A stretch of 64,000 nucleotides of DNA, from assembly GCA_031254105.1 (NCBI GenBank), contig JAIRVB010000041.1:1-64000 (forward strand), written 5' to 3'. The position numbers and the translations under genes are program-made. Under the pieces are notes generated by a model, which was not told the origin of the DNA, did not search any database, and saw only the letters and a list, made by a program, of their open reading frames with translations. This stretch comes from Chitinispirillales bacterium (GTDB lineage: Bacteria; Fibrobacterota; Chitinivibrionia; Chitinivibrionales; Chitinispirillaceae). Of this stretch, positions 27,451 to 36,936 are shown piece after piece; position 1 is the first letter of the stretch; each line of letters opens with the position of its first letter.

Positions 27451-28112
27451 TGAAAAACAAACTTCTTAGTTGTGTTTTAGCGGCTGCGCTTTTTAGCGGT
27501 ATAGTGTTTGTAAATAAGCGGCTGACCGCCTCCCGCGCTGTCCATTCCACGTTTGAGAACATGACGTTTTTACCCGGCAGCGAAAGGATAAAGCCGTTTA
27601 TGCTTGGGTTTAACACAACTTACGCTCATTATTTATGGATCAGAACAGTGCTTTACAGCGGCGAGAAATTTATGGGAGACAGGCAGTTTGACTGGCTTGT
27701 GCAGATGATCGACATGATAACACGTCTCCATCCTCACTTTCATGAAGCCTATGAATTTGCCGGGCTTATGATACCTGATTTGTGCGATAATCCTGACGCC
27801 GCGAGGATAATCCTTGAAAGAGGAATGAACGTTCTGGGCAACCGCAGATGGAATATACCTTTCTATTTAGGCATGCTTTATTACAGGTACTATGATGACC
27901 CGCAGCGCGCCGGCGCCTATATATCAATGGCGGCTTCCATACCCAGTCCTCACAGCGGAAAACTTGCCTCTTTGGCCGCAACATTTTACAATAACGCCGG
28001 CATGGGAGCGCAGGGGTTGGCGATGCTTTATTTTTTATACGAAACAAGCGAAAATCCGGATGTAAAGAGGCATATTGAATCAAAGATTTTAGAATTTTCT
28101 AATAATAATTGA
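27450..28112 (+). CDS. membrane-anchored TPR-like accessory protein of the ABC exporter
   Basis: 220 residues. An N-terminal transmembrane segment (LLSCVLAAALFSGIVFV) is followed by helical repeats: HPHFHEAYEFAGLMIPDL, DNPDAARIILERGMNVLGNR, FYLGMLYYRYYDDPQRAGAYI and SLAATFYNNAGMGAQGLAMLYFL. These look like irregular TPRs. GTG start shares a base with the permease stop (TAGTG). Genes of this kind recur behind ABC-2 exporters; the exact role is unknown, perhaps periplasmic scaffold. Confidence 0.8.
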   Translation: MKNKLLSCVLAAALFSGIVFVNKRLTASRAVHSTFENMTFLPGSERIKPFMLGFNTTYAHYLWIRTVLYSGEKFMGDRQFDWLVQMIDMITRLHPHFHEAYEFAGLMIPDLCDNPDAARIILERGMNVLGNRRWNIPFYLGMLYYRYYDDPQRAGAYISMAASIPSPHSGKLASLAATFYNNAGMGAQGLAMLYFLYETSENPDVKRHIESKILEFSNNN

Positions 28113-28164
28113 TGTTTTTTAGAAGTGATTATCAGGGCGCGCGGGGTATGCGGCGTCATTGTTG

Positions 28165-28182
28165 GGGCAAATGAATTTGCCC
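28165..28182. repeat. short palindrome GGGCAAAT/ATTTGCCC
   Basis: An 8-bp perfect stem around GA in the gap after the TPR gene. It belongs to the scattered short palindromes of the window. Confidence 0.5.
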
Positions 28183-28258
28183 GTATTTGCTGATGTATAT
28201 GACGGGCAGGTACACATGATATGCGGGCGGCGGGTTGCCGGCCTAACGGATGGCGCTC

Positions 28259-28423
28259 TTATTCATGATTACCGTCTTGATTTTTATCATGTTCGCTGCG
28301 CCATTTTTCAGCATTTTGTTCAATCCATATAAGCGCGGCGTTATTTTCATCAATATCTTTACCTTGACGGGCAAGGTCGCTGTGAAACCTTTTTATCTCG
28401 TTAATTTGTTTTTCGTTGTCCAT
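28259..28423 (-). CDS. small hydrophilic protein of unknown function
   Basis: A 54-residue ORF on the minus strand: MDNEKQINEIKRFHSDLARQ then NAALIWIEQNAEKWRSEHDK and NQDGNHE. It is strongly charged and helical. AGGGAC lies about 12 bases before the ATG. It is flanked by plus-strand genes. No family recognised; coding character is suggested by composition only. Confidence 0.4.
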   Translation of the reverse strand: MDNEKQINEIKRFHSDLARQGKDIDENNAALIWIEQNAEKWRSEHDKNQDGNHE

Positions 28424-28463
28424 ATACAAAAAAGTCCCTATTATTTAATATACCGGCGCGTTA

Positions 28464-30392
28464 GTGTCGAAAATTGAGGAGAGGCCGAAAACAAGCATGC
28501 AAAATCAGAATTGCGAACAGTCAAGAGCGTTAAAATTTATACCTCAGGTAAGGGATTTGCGTCACGAAGCCGGATCGCTTGATCTCTCTTTATTGGAACT
28601 GATCAACATCCCTTATGCTGATGATCATTACTATAAATCCGCTTCTTATATACAAGAAAATATATTAAGCATCTGCGGAATCAAAATACCTGTTGTGTGT
28701 AACGCGAAATCGGGCGTTTTTATTAATCTGTATTTTGAGAAAGACGCGCAGAATGTTGATAATGAAAAGTATTTTTTAAGCGTTTCCGGCAGCGGTATTA
28801 CCCTTAAAGGAGTTTCCGCGCAGGGTCTTTTTCGGGCTGCCGCAACTTTTGTCCAACTGATTTTGAACAGCGTCTCCTCAATCCCGTATCTTGAAGTTCA
28901 GGATGAACCGGATTTTAAGGTAAGGGGGTTCTATCATGATGTGACGCGGGGCAGAGTGCCTTCTCTTGACACGCTTAAACGTTTGGCTGACAATCTCGCG
29001 TTTTACAAAATAAATCATTTACAGCTTTACATTGAGCATACGTTCGCCTTCCAGGCGCTGCCGGAGCTTTGGGCGGATAAAGATCCGCTTAGATCTGAGG
29101 ATATCTTATCGCTTGACCGGTATTGCCGGGAGCGTTATATCGATCTTGTTCCGTCGCTCTCTACTTTCGGCCATCTCTATGAACTTTTGAGGCTGCCGCG
29201 TTTTGAACATCTTAACGAATTGGAAATAAAGGCGTCTCAAACTCCGCGTAACCTGTGGGACCGCATGGCTCACTATACTCTTGACGTAAGCAACCCTCAA
29301 AGTTTTGATTTGGTAAAAGGGATGATTGAGGAGTTTTCACCGCTTTTTTCTTCTCCGTATTTTAATATCTGCTGTGATGAGACATTTGATTTGGGTAAGG
29401 GTAGAAACGCGAGGCGGGCGGAAAGCGAAGGGACCGGAAGGCTCTATGTGGAATTTGTAAATAAGATAATAGGGGTAGTGCGGTCTCTTGGAAAAAAGCC
29501 GATGCTTTGGGGCGATATTGTCCTCAAACATCCGGAGTTAATCTCACAGATTCCTTCCGAAGCGGTATTTTTAAACTGGGACTATACCCCTGAGGTAGAC
29601 GAATCATCAGTAAAAACTTTTAAAAACGCGCGCGTAAAGCAATATGTATGTCCCGGCGTCAATGGATGGAGCAGATTTGCGGCTGATGTAAACCGCGCGT
29701 GTACAAACATATCAAAGATGGTGCGCTTTGGTAAAGATGAGGGAGCGCTTGGGGTTTTAAATACCGACTGGGGTGACTGCGGGCATGTCAATCTTTTGTC
29801 AAGTTCATTTCACGGACTCGCTTTTGGAGCCGCCCTTTCATGGAATGCTGGTGACGGCGATGACAGCGGCTGGTTTGACAGAAGGTTTTCATTTTTACAA
29901 TGGGGATCAGATGAGCGGCGGTTAGGTGAAATACTAAGAGAACTTGGCGAGTTAAGCTCATATCATTTCGGAAATCTTTACGCGTGGATTACAGATAAAC
30001 AGAGCTTGTGGTTCAAAGAGGATGATGTGAAGGCTGCTGACCCAATTGAGCTTGGCCGCAGGGCTGCCCGCGCTCTGGAATTAAAAAATTCACTTGAATC
30101 TCTTTTCTCTGAAGTCTGTACCGGCTTTAGCAAAAGGGATGAATTCAATGAATATATCTGGAGCGCCTCAGCAACCGCATGGCTGCTTTCAATGCAGCTT
30201 TTCAAAAAGAAATACGAATACAAACAGGATATGGCTCAACTCCTCCTGTCACCTGATAAAATTATAAAAGAGGGTTACAAGCTTGTGGAACAATTTAAGA
30301 GCTTGTGGCGGTCACGCAATCGTGAATCTGAGCTGCGGGACGTTGTGGATACGTTTTCGGATATCTTGCGCAGGGTTCAAAACCTGTTATAA
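28464..30392 (+). CDS. GH20-like beta-N-acetylhexosaminidase
   Basis: 642 residues (631 if it starts at ATG 28497; GAGGAG at 28475-28480 precedes that codon but is 16 bases away). Residues ~20-140 form the GH20b-type N-terminal domain. The catalytic TIM barrel follows from VRGFYHDVTRGRVPS. The catalytic pair is Asp305-Glu306 in FNICCDETFD, as in hexosaminidases using substrate-assisted catalysis. MLWGDIVLKHP and VFLNWDYTPE follow. A helical C-terminal region (~440-642) is longer than usual. There is no signal peptide, so it probably works in the cytoplasm on imported GlcNAc oligomers or peptidoglycan fragments. Confidence 0.85.
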   Translation: MSKIEERPKTSMQNQNCEQSRALKFIPQVRDLRHEAGSLDLSLLELINIPYADDHYYKSASYIQENILSICGIKIPVVCNAKSGVFINLYFEKDAQNVDNEKYFLSVSGSGITLKGVSAQGLFRAAATFVQLILNSVSSIPYLEVQDEPDFKVRGFYHDVTRGRVPSLDTLKRLADNLAFYKINHLQLYIEHTFAFQALPELWADKDPLRSEDILSLDRYCRERYIDLVPSLSTFGHLYELLRLPRFEHLNELEIKASQTPRNLWDRMAHYTLDVSNPQSFDLVKGMIEEFSPLFSSPYFNICCDETFDLGKGRNARRAESEGTGRLYVEFVNKIIGVVRSLGKKPMLWGDIVLKHPELISQIPSEAVFLNWDYTPEVDESSVKTFKNARVKQYVCPGVNGWSRFAADVNRACTNISKMVRFGKDEGALGVLNTDWGDCGHVNLLSSSFHGLAFGAALSWNAGDGDDSGWFDRRFSFLQWGSDERRLGEILRELGELSSYHFGNLYAWITDKQSLWFKEDDVKAADPIELGRRAARALELKNSLESLFSEVCTGFSKRDEFNEYIWSASATAWLLSMQLFKKKYEYKQDMAQLLLSPDKIIKEGYKLVEQFKSLWRSRNRESELRDVVDTFSDILRRVQNLL

Positions 30393-30413
30393 GGCGCCCG
30401 TAAATCATGCGTA

Positions 30414-30441
30414 TTGATTTTGCGCGGATTTGATATATACT
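30414..30441 (+). promoter_or_regulatory. candidate sigma-70 promoter for the YhcH gene
   Basis: TTGATT at 30414-30419 and TATACT at 30436-30441 with a 16-base spacer, 89 bases ahead of ATG 30530. Confidence 0.35.
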
Positions 30442-30529
30442 ATGCGCAGGTATAATCATTACCAAAGAATGGAACAACAGTTGCGTTCATATTTTTTATG
30501 AGCTGTATCTCGTATGGGAGGCAATATAA

Positions 30530-30979
30530 ATGATTCTCGATCAGCTTGAGAGCATGCACAAGTATCTCAAAATTCATCCTGCTATGACCGCGGCTCTTGA
30601 ATTCCTTGAAACTGTTGACCTTGATGGTTTTACCTCAGGCCGCAGAGAGATAAGCGGCGATAGAATATTCGCGCTTGCCACAACCGGACAGGGCAAGGGG
30701 CTTGCCGAAGCGAAACTTGAAGCTCACAGAAAATATATAGACATTCAATACGCCGTCTCAGGCATCGACAATATCGGATGGAAACCGCTCGCCCGCTGCT
30801 GCTGCCCTCAGGGAGAGTACAACAGCGAATCAGATATCATCTTCTTTACAGACGCGCCTGACACATGGTTTGGACTTGTTCCCCAAACTTTCGCGGTGTT
30901 CTTTCCTGAAGACGCGCACGCGCCGCTTGCCGTCAACGGACTTCTGCATAAGATAGTGATTAAGTTGTTGATTAATTAA
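30530..30979 (+). CDS. YhcH/YjgK/YiaL family protein
   Basis: 149 residues, a cupin-like DUF386 protein. Motifs: EAHRKYIDIQYAVSG, the family signature, and the metal-site-like FAVFFPEDAHAP. Ribosome-binding site GGGAGG at 30516-30521. Family members are linked to sugar (sialic acid, beta-galactoside) metabolism, probably as epimerase-type enzymes; a link with the GH20 gene upstream is inference. Confidence 0.88.
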   Translation: MILDQLESMHKYLKIHPAMTAALEFLETVDLDGFTSGRREISGDRIFALATTGQGKGLAEAKLEAHRKYIDIQYAVSGIDNIGWKPLARCCCPQGEYNSESDIIFFTDAPDTWFGLVPQTFAVFFPEDAHAPLAVNGLLHKIVIKLLIN

Positions 30980-31063
30980 AACTCCTCAATTCCGCTTTCC
31001 TGATGTATTTTATTCTTCTTAATCTCAAGATTGTTATACTTTTTATTTGAAAGTTGTTAATGT

Positions 31064-31495
31064 ATGGACGACTCAAACACACCGCCTGTCATAGAGCAGG
31101 CCGGAGCGGTGATGTACCGCCGCGAAACCGGCGAAATTCAAATACTGACAGTGCGCGCCAAGAGAGATCCCTCGGTACGAATTTTTCCAAAAGGGCATAT
31201 TGAGGATGGAGAGAACGATATAGAAGCCTCCGCTCGCGAGTGTTTTGAGGAAGCTGGCATGAGTGGTATAGTTATTGGATTTTGCGGGGAGAGGAAATTT
31301 ACTTATGAAGGAAAACTGTACCGTGTAAGATATCATGTCATACGTTACGAGTCTACGGAACACGATGGCGAGCCGGGCCGGGAACCTCAGTGGAACAGCG
31401 TCTCTAAAACCCGTGAATTGCTGCCATTCCCCGGTCTCAAGGAGATTTTAGATAAGAGTTTTGAGATGATAAAATCAAAAGAAAATCATAAATAG
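31064..31495 (+). CDS. NUDIX hydrolase
   Basis: 143 residues. Complete Nudix box GHIEDGENDIEASARECFEEAGM around residue 45-67. The start VIEQAGAVMYRRE and late WNSVSKTRELLPFPGLKEIL fit the diadenosine-polyphosphate or inositol-pyrophosphate type (DIPP-like). Substrate not determinable. Confidence 0.9.
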   Translation: MDDSNTPPVIEQAGAVMYRRETGEIQILTVRAKRDPSVRIFPKGHIEDGENDIEASARECFEEAGMSGIVIGFCGERKFTYEGKLYRVRYHVIRYESTEHDGEPGREPQWNSVSKTRELLPFPGLKEILDKSFEMIKSKENHK

Positions 31496-31591
31496 ATTTT
31501 TTCCGAAAAGAAGACAGCTCAGGGGCTGTCAGTACATGAATAGAGTGTTGGGGGCGCAAAATATAGTCATTCAACTTGAAAAAAGTTTTAT

Positions 31592-31686
31592 TAATGCAGA
31601 AATAATAATGCAGAATGCAGAAATGTTTAAAAATTTTAGTAAAAATAGAACTATCCTATAGTATTAGTTGCTTTATTTCTGCATTA
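31592..31686. repeat. dispersed inverted-repeat element, copy 4
   Basis: Left arm TAATGCAGAAATAATAATGC followed by AGAATGCAGAAAT; right arm TTTATTTCTGCATTA ending at 31686. The interior of about 45 bases is AT-rich and unlike the other copies. It fills much of the gene-free stretch 31496-31805. Confidence 0.8.
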
Positions 31687-31721
31687 AACAAACTAAATTA
31701 CAGAAAATAATTTACACTCTC

Positions 31722-31748
31722 AAAAAAGGGCTGGGTGTTGCCCGGCCC
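31722..31748 (-). terminator. intrinsic terminator of the chemoreceptor gene
   Basis: In plus coordinates GGGCTGGG (31728-31735) pairs with CCCGGCCC (31741-31748); on the minus strand the stem is followed by TTTTTT (complement of 31722-31727). It is 58 bases past the stop codon of the MCP gene. Confidence 0.7.
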
Positions 31749-31805
31749 CATATTGAGACTTTGAATTTTCAATCAAGCAGCGCAGCGATAACCGGTCGTT
31801 TCCCG

Positions 31806-33809
31806 CTAAAATGTTCTCAACTCATCATCACTAAGCATCACAATCTCTTCGGGCTTTATAGATTTCGGGATAGATCTTGCGGCGGATAATCCCCGGCCGC
31901 GGCTGCTTCTTTTATCCGCGATAACAAGAGAGTTAGAATGTCTCTGTCTTGATGGAGGCATACAAGGCCCGCCCTTATTAGAGGGGTATATGCTGTTTGA
32001 ATTAAAGCTAAGAGTGAAAGAGTGTACCATATTGGAAAGTTCCGCTGCCTGACTGCTGAGCTCTTCCGCCGCGCTTGCGGATTCCTGAGAGTTGGCCGCG
32101 TTTTCCTGAGTAACCTGATTCGTTTGAGTTACAGCTGTGTTTACCTGCTCAATACCCAGAGCCTGTTCATGAGAGGAGGCTGCGATCTCCGCGATCAGGT
32201 CACCCACTTTGCCCGCTCTGTTTACGATCTGGTTTAGAGCCTGTGCTACCTCTTCTGTAATTTTGACTCCGCTTTCAGCGTTGCGTATCGCTTCTTCTAT
32301 CATGTCCGCAGTGTTTTTGGCTGCTTCGGCGCTGCGCATGGCAAGGTTGCGCACCTCTTCCGCGACGACCGCAAATCCTTTTCCCGCTTCACCGGCGCGC
32401 GCGGCTTCAACAGCTGCGTTAAGGGCAAGCAGATTAGTTTGAAACGCGATGTCATCAATTGTTTTAAGGATTTTGGCTGTATTGTCAGATGAGAGTTTAA
32501 TTTGCAAAATAGCTTCTGTCATGCGTTTCATGGCTGCGTCGCCTTCGTTTGCCGCGGCGCGGGCTTCGGAAGCTAATAATTTTGCCTGATTGGAGTTGTC
32601 CGCGTTCTGCTTTGTTATAGATGACATCTCTTCAAGGTTTGAGGAAACCTCTTCCAGAGAACTCGCCTGAACATTTGAACCTGCTGCAAGCTGCTGGCTT
32701 CCGGTTGAAATCTGACTGCTTGCGGTTGCTACCTGTTCTACAGCTTCCGCTACCATATTCAGAGCCTCGTCAAGGTTTTGCATAACTGTGTTTATATTAT
32801 TTTTCATTACCGCGAATTCACCTTTGTATTCTCCATTAAGCCGCGTTGACAGGTTTTTTTCCGCCGCGGCGTTAAGAACCATGCCGCCATCTTCGATAAT
32901 AAGGCTGCGCAAAGATTCGATTGTTTGTTTGAGGGCAAGAGAGATCTCATCCCGTTCATTATCTAAAGAGATTTTGGCGCTCAGATCACCATCTGAAATC
33001 TTTTTCAGGGTACCTACAAAAATATGTTCCATGTCATCTGCGAAACAGTCCATCGCTTTAGCCATGATTCCTATCTCATCTGTCCGGTTCATATTTAACC
33101 TCATGTCAAGATGACCCTGACTAAGCTCACCGATCATCTTTACGGCGGCTTCAAGCGGTTTACTTATGCTGCGGGAGAGAAATATTCCAAGCAGCACCCC
33201 CCCGGCCGCGATAACAATAAGTAAACAGGCCAGTGTACTTTTGATACTGTTGTATGTTTTCGCGCTTGCCTTCCATGCTTCCGCGGCCATACTCTCATTT
33301 AAATCTCCGATTGCTGCTGAACTGTTTTCTATTGTGCTCACAAAAGCGGCAACGTTACTATACGCTTTAGCAAGCTCCTGAGGCATTTTCAGATTAGCTT
33401 TTTTTGCGGCTTCTATAAGATCATCGCATTCCGCCATATATTTGTCCCAGTTATTTTCTATGGATTTTATCTGCTCCTTCTCTTTATCGGTGTACGAAAC
33501 TGCTTTTATGGAATTTAGTGTGGTTATAAACTGGGTTTTATATTCATGAAACCTTTTTATATACTCATTCCGTTCCTTATCATTAACAGCCAGCGCTAAA
33601 GAACGGCTTGTAATCCGCATTTTTCCCAGTAAAATATCAAGTTCCTTGGCGTTGCTTATACAGGTAAGATCATGAGTATACATCTCTTTCACAATATTGT
33701 TTACTTTACTTACGCTTGTAATCCCCATAATCCCGATAAAAGCGGCCATAACTGCTGTAACCATAAAACCCGCAACCAGTTTGGTTTCTACTTTGACATT
33801 ATTCAACAT
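31806..33809 (-). CDS. methyl-accepting chemotaxis protein
   Basis: 667 residues. First transmembrane helix near residues 9-31, a four-helix-bundle periplasmic sensor (~32-188), second transmembrane helix near 190-212 ([19 protein letters not shown]), HAMP, then a long cytoplasmic coiled coil with the signalling hairpin [21 protein letters not shown]. The C-terminal ~60 residues past the bundle are polar and end in SDDELRTF; no CheR pentapeptide is visible. AGGAG precedes the ATG. It feeds a CheA/CheW array; no che genes are nearby. Confidence 0.95.
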   Translation of the reverse strand: MLNNVKVETKLVAGFMVTAVMAAFIGIMGITSVSKVNNIVKEMYTHDLTCISNAKELDILLGKMRITSRSLALAVNDKERNEYIKRFHEYKTQFITTLNSIKAVSYTDKEKEQIKSIENNWDKYMAECDDLIEAAKKANLKMPQELAKAYSNVAAFVSTIENSSAAIGDLNESMAAEAWKASAKTYNSIKSTLACLLIVIAAGGVLLGIFLSRSISKPLEAAVKMIGELSQGHLDMRLNMNRTDEIGIMAKAMDCFADDMEHIFVGTLKKISDGDLSAKISLDNERDEISLALKQTIESLRSLIIEDGGMVLNAAAEKNLSTRLNGEYKGEFAVMKNNINTVMQNLDEALNMVAEAVEQVATASSQISTGSQQLAAGSNVQASSLEEVSSNLEEMSSITKQNADNSNQAKLLASEARAAANEGDAAMKRMTEAILQIKLSSDNTAKILKTIDDIAFQTNLLALNAAVEAARAGEAGKGFAVVAEEVRNLAMRSAEAAKNTADMIEEAIRNAESGVKITEEVAQALNQIVNRAGKVGDLIAEIAASSHEQALGIEQVNTAVTQTNQVTQENAANSQESASAAEELSSQAAELSNMVHSFTLSFNSNSIYPSNKGGPCMPPSRQRHSNSLVIADKRSSRGRGLSAARSIPKSIKPEEIVMLSDDELRTF

Positions 33810-34129
33810 CCTGGCTCCTGTTAATTTAAGTGATTAAAATTTCTGCAATAAACCCATACGGAAAAATATTCTCAGCGCTGAGAGGTACCTTTTCAGTAGA
33901 GAGGAGCAAAATGTTTGCCACGGGGAAGGAGGGTAGAGGAGAAAAATTATCTATCTAATTACGGGAAATAAAGAAATGCAGAAATAATAATGCGGAATGC
34001 AGAAATTGAAATAAAGATAGGTAGATTCTTTTTGTTGTATTATTAAGTGTGAATCCGCCTCCATTTTGTAGACAATAAGTTAAGCCTTATTGTAAGATTT
34101 AAATGTGTTAAGCACAGGGGGTTAATGTT
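33810..34129. other. intergenic region upstream of the chemoreceptor
   Basis: Holds the chemoreceptor 5' region, a short CTCAGCGCTGAG palindrome near 33870, the left arm of inverted-repeat copy 5, and the sequence leading into the IS3 orfA fragment (TGTAGACAATAAG near 34068 may be a residual IS end). Confidence 0.4.
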
Positions 34130-34346
34130 ATGGGTAAGAAATCTGTTGTAAAGCGAGTTTACACTAAGGAATTAAAAGAGGAAGCGGCTGCGCTTGCTGC
34201 GATGGGAGAAAAACCTGCACGCCAGATTGCAGCAGATCTTGGCATCAGCGCAAATGTGTTGTTTTAATGTTTGGTATATATCTCAATACATGCGGCCTGT
34301 ATTTGTCTATTTTATTTCCGCATTCTGCATTATTAATTCTGCATTG
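33974..34346. repeat. dispersed inverted-repeat element, copy 5 (split by an IS fragment)
   Basis: Left arm AAATGCAGAAATAATAATGC at 33974 onward; right arm TTTATTTCCGCATTCTGCAT ending near 34346. Other copies have arms about 20-65 bases apart; here they are about 300 bases apart and enclose an IS3 orfA fragment. Confidence 0.75.
34130..34267 (+). pseudogene. IS3-type transposase OrfA fragment
   Basis: 45 residues: MGKKSVVKRVYTKELKEEAA then PARQIAADLGISANVLF and a stop. This is the N-terminal helix-turn-helix of an IS3-family OrfA (HTH_Tnp_1). Normal OrfA is about 90-100 residues and is followed by OrfB, absent here. GGGGG lies 9 bases before the ATG. It is a remnant inside inverted-repeat copy 5. 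Confidence 0.65.
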
Positions 34347-34349
34347 ATT

Positions 34350-34628
34350 TCAATCGTTTCCTAAAGAAAACATATTTTCCAGATCATGCTGAGAGTGAAC
34401 CCTGAAAGCTATCTGGGTTTCGGAGTCGAGAATCCCGTCAAATTTAAGCACCTTATTCGTAACTACATCCGCCAACTCCTCGCAGTCCCTTACACGTATT
34501 ATGACGGTGAGATCAAATCTGCCCGCGACTGAGTACACCTCGCTCACCCTGTTTATCATCGCAAGTTCAGAGGCTATCTCGTTTACGCTGTTACGCTGTA
34601 CTTTGAGGAATACGAATGCGGTTAGCAT
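34350..34628 (-). CDS. stand-alone Lrp/AsnC ligand-binding (RAM) domain protein
   Basis: 92 residues from ATG at 34628, chosen because AAGGAG lies directly upstream; the in-frame extension to 34811 translates repeat DNA. MLTAFVFLKVQRN, VYSVAGRFDLTVIIRV and FDGILDSETQIAFRV are the strands of an AsnC/Lrp C-terminal RAM domain. There is no helix-turn-helix, so it cannot bind DNA itself; such single-domain proteins probably sense amino acids or modulate partners. Confidence 0.88.
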   Translation of the reverse strand: MLTAFVFLKVQRNSVNEIASELAMINRVSEVYSVAGRFDLTVIIRVRDCEELADVVTNKVLKFDGILDSETQIAFRVHSQHDLENMFSLGND

Positions 34629-34725
34629 GTTCTCTCTCCTTAAAAAACAGGGGCACCCGTGGAGGGATGCTCCCTGCGAAATTATCAATATGTACGGGCA
34701 TCCATTATGGATATATCGCAGTGGC

Positions 34726-34746
34726 GGAACGGTCAATGACCGTTCC
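34726..34746. repeat. short palindrome, GGAACGGTCA family
   Basis: GGAACGGTCA, one base, TGACCGTTCC; relative of the copy at 1216-1236. Confidence 0.6.
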
Positions 34747-34767
34747 CTACCGCGAATTGAATTGTAC

Positions 34768-34804
34768 GGGCACCCCCTCATCCCTTGCGGGTGCCCTTTT
34801 CTTA
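34768..34804. terminator. hairpin between the GH5 gene and the RAM-domain gene
   Basis: Plus strand: GGGCACCC... pairs with GGGTGCCC about 14 bases on, followed by TTTTC. The T-run is on the plus strand while both neighbours are minus, so it is a weak terminator candidate for either side or another dispersed palindrome. GTACGGGCA precedes it, as for other palindromes of the window. Confidence 0.4.
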
Positions 34805-34810
34805 CAATCA

Positions 34811-36817
34811 TTAATTAGCCAATGCTGCCCGCGTTCTGTAAATCTCTTTGCCGGAACCATTTCTTACAACCAAAATATAATTACCAGCTGGAGCAACTTT
34901 GGAATTCAATACCAACGGCTGTCCGCTTTTTGCGTTAACGCTTTTTACAAGCTTGCCGCGGGTGTCATAAAGCGTAAGCGTTGCGCCATGCTCTGCGGGA
35001 CCGCGGAGGGTCAATCCGCCGCCCACCCGCACAAGTGACCAAACCTGCGAACGTGCCGGCGATACCGTACTCGTAACGTTAGAATTACAAATTCCAGCTC
35101 CAACTTGACCAATATCCTCCAAAAGGATGTCGTCTATGATCCAATCGCCGGATTCGTTGCCGTAGTAGAACGAAACAACAGCGTCATCTACGGAAGCGCC
35201 GCACATATTGAACTCACTGGAAAACATCTGCATTGAGGACGTGAGCGTGACCGATGCCGTGTCATTGTATCTCGTACTCCTTTGATACACTACAGGAGTT
35301 ATTGTTCGTGTTCCGGACACGGCGCGGGCCTTGAACGACAAACGGTACTTACGGTTCTGAACAAGGGATATGCCTGTTTGCTCAAGACGAACCGAGTTCC
35401 GCGCCGTGCCGAAGTTGGCTGCGGTCACGCGGCACTCCCCGTTCGTAACTGTGCGGGACGCGCCGCTGCCGGCGCCGGAGTTCTGAGTATTCCATCCGGT
35501 CGCGTCCGTGTCAAACGTACCGTTGCGCAAAAGCAATATTTCGCCGAATGCCGCGGTCACAGTTACAGGGCTTGCCGACGTGAGCTGTATCCTTACCGGA
35601 TTGCTGTTGAGGGTGGCGTTGGACAGCACAAACTTGTATGGGCCGTTTATAGTCCAACTCCTAAACGTAGAGCCCGCGTTCGGTGTAGCCGTAAGCGTCA
35701 GCACCTGACCTGGAAAATACCTGCCGCCCTGATTCAGGTTGGGCGTTTCGGTCGTAATTGCCGCAGTGCCGCCGCCGCCCGGCGCGCTCACCGTTACGCC
35801 GGTAATTTGGGTGGCATAGTAACTGAGTTTGTTTTTGATCCAATACCCGCCGCCGCCAGGATTCATATTGTTCAGCGCGCCGGACGTTCCGCCCATGTTA
35901 CTGTACGACCAATTAGCCCAGCCTATGAAATTCCTGTCACTGAATTCAAACCACTTTTCCGTTTCTTCAAAATCATAGGCCCCTGCTCCATCAGAATTGG
36001 TCATACCGAATTCCGTTATGAATATCGGATATCCCCTGCCAAGCGCAGTAGAGGCTCTGCCGCGCAAAACATCCCTGTGGGTTGGATCCGCTCCCGCGTA
36101 GAAGTGCAGCACATAAGCCAAATTTGTGCCGGTCAGTGGGTTCGCTGTTGCAACTTCCACATATTGGCTGAACATTGGCGTACCTACGAGTATAACGTTG
36201 TTTTTATCGTACTTCCTTATGGTGTCGACAGCCGCCTGTAAATACGGTCTTATATCTTGTGGTGTTCCGGTACCCCACTCGTCTCCGGTACATTGATTGC
36301 GGAAACCCCCGTTATTCGGACACGGTTCATTGTATATTTCATACATGACGTGCTTCTCGTCTTTGTATCTATTCGCCATTTCCGCGAAAAAGGCAAGCGC
36401 CTTGCTTCTTTCATCGTTTCTGCCGTTGTGAGCGGAGTGGGAGTGCCAATCGATGATGGCGTATATCCCATTAACCTTGGCCGCGTCTACGACCGTTATG
36501 GTTCTGTTCCTGTCTCCGCCTGCCCCGCAATCCGGTTCGTTACCCGACCCGCTGTGCGCCGAGCGAACTATACCCACTTTCCACTCGCTGGCTAGCGTCC
36601 TAACATGATCGGCGGTATAATAACTGCCGGCCCAGCAATCCCAAAACAAACTCATGCCGCGCAGTACCGCCGGCTCGCCGTGCTGATTAACAATCTTATT
36701 GCCGTTAACGCTCAATTGCCCGTGATACGCAAGCGGTGTGGTTCCACTGGGGGTCCACGCCCACGCAGCAGCTGTCATTATGGCAGTTATCACCAAAGAA
36801 ACGACTGTTTTGTTCAT
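34811..36817 (-). CDS. secreted GH5 endoglucanase with carbohydrate-binding domain and sorting-type tail
   Basis: 668 residues from ATG 36817 (AAGGAGG nine bases upstream; the extension to 36859 is not needed). Signal peptide VVSLVITAIMTAAAWA. GH5 barrel to about residue 330: acid/base Glu164 in MYEIYNEP, nucleophile Glu269 in FITEFGMT, plus IDWHSHSAHNG. Then a beta-repeat domain (~345-425, LTLTATPNAGSTFRSW, InlB B-repeat-like), a CBM4/9-like jelly roll (~430-580, NGTFDTDATGWNTQ...WIIDDILLEDIG), and a ~75-residue tail (TLTLYDTRGKLVKSV..PAGNYILVVRNG) like T9SS sorting domains. Cleaves beta-1,4-glucan outside the cell. Paralogue of the next gene upstream. Confidence 0.93.
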   Translation of the reverse strand: MNKTVVSLVITAIMTAAAWAWTPSGTTPLAYHGQLSVNGNKIVNQHGEPAVLRGMSLFWDCWAGSYYTADHVRTLASEWKVGIVRSAHSGSGNEPDCGAGGDRNRTITVVDAAKVNGIYAIIDWHSHSAHNGRNDERSKALAFFAEMANRYKDEKHVMYEIYNEPCPNNGGFRNQCTGDEWGTGTPQDIRPYLQAAVDTIRKYDKNNVILVGTPMFSQYVEVATANPLTGTNLAYVLHFYAGADPTHRDVLRGRASTALGRGYPIFITEFGMTNSDGAGAYDFEETEKWFEFSDRNFIGWANWSYSNMGGTSGALNNMNPGGGGYWIKNKLSYYATQITGVTVSAPGGGGTAAITTETPNLNQGGRYFPGQVLTLTATPNAGSTFRSWTINGPYKFVLSNATLNSNPVRIQLTSASPVTVTAAFGEILLLRNGTFDTDATGWNTQNSGAGSGASRTVTNGECRVTAANFGTARNSVRLEQTGISLVQNRKYRLSFKARAVSGTRTITPVVYQRSTRYNDTASVTLTSSMQMFSSEFNMCGASVDDAVVSFYYGNESGDWIIDDILLEDIGQVGAGICNSNVTSTVSPARSQVWSLVRVGGGLTLRGPAEHGATLTLYDTRGKLVKSVNAKSGQPLVLNSKVAPAGNYILVVRNGSGKEIYRTRAALAN

Positions 36818-36845
36818 TAGTAAAACCCTCCTTAAATATTTTCTT

Positions 36846-36870
36846 GACAAGGGGGACATGCCCCCTTGTC
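36846..36870. repeat. 10-bp hairpin between the two GH5 genes
   Basis: GACAAGGGGG, loop ACATG, CCCCCTTGTC. It lies just before the ribosome-binding site of the downstream GH5 gene and after the stop of the upstream one. No T-run is present, so it may be an mRNA processing or stability element, or a dispersed palindrome. Confidence 0.5.
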
Positions 36871-36936
36871 CGAATTAATGTCTATTTAGGATATTAGGAT
36901 AATAAGTTACACTCCGGTTCCATACACATTTTTGCG

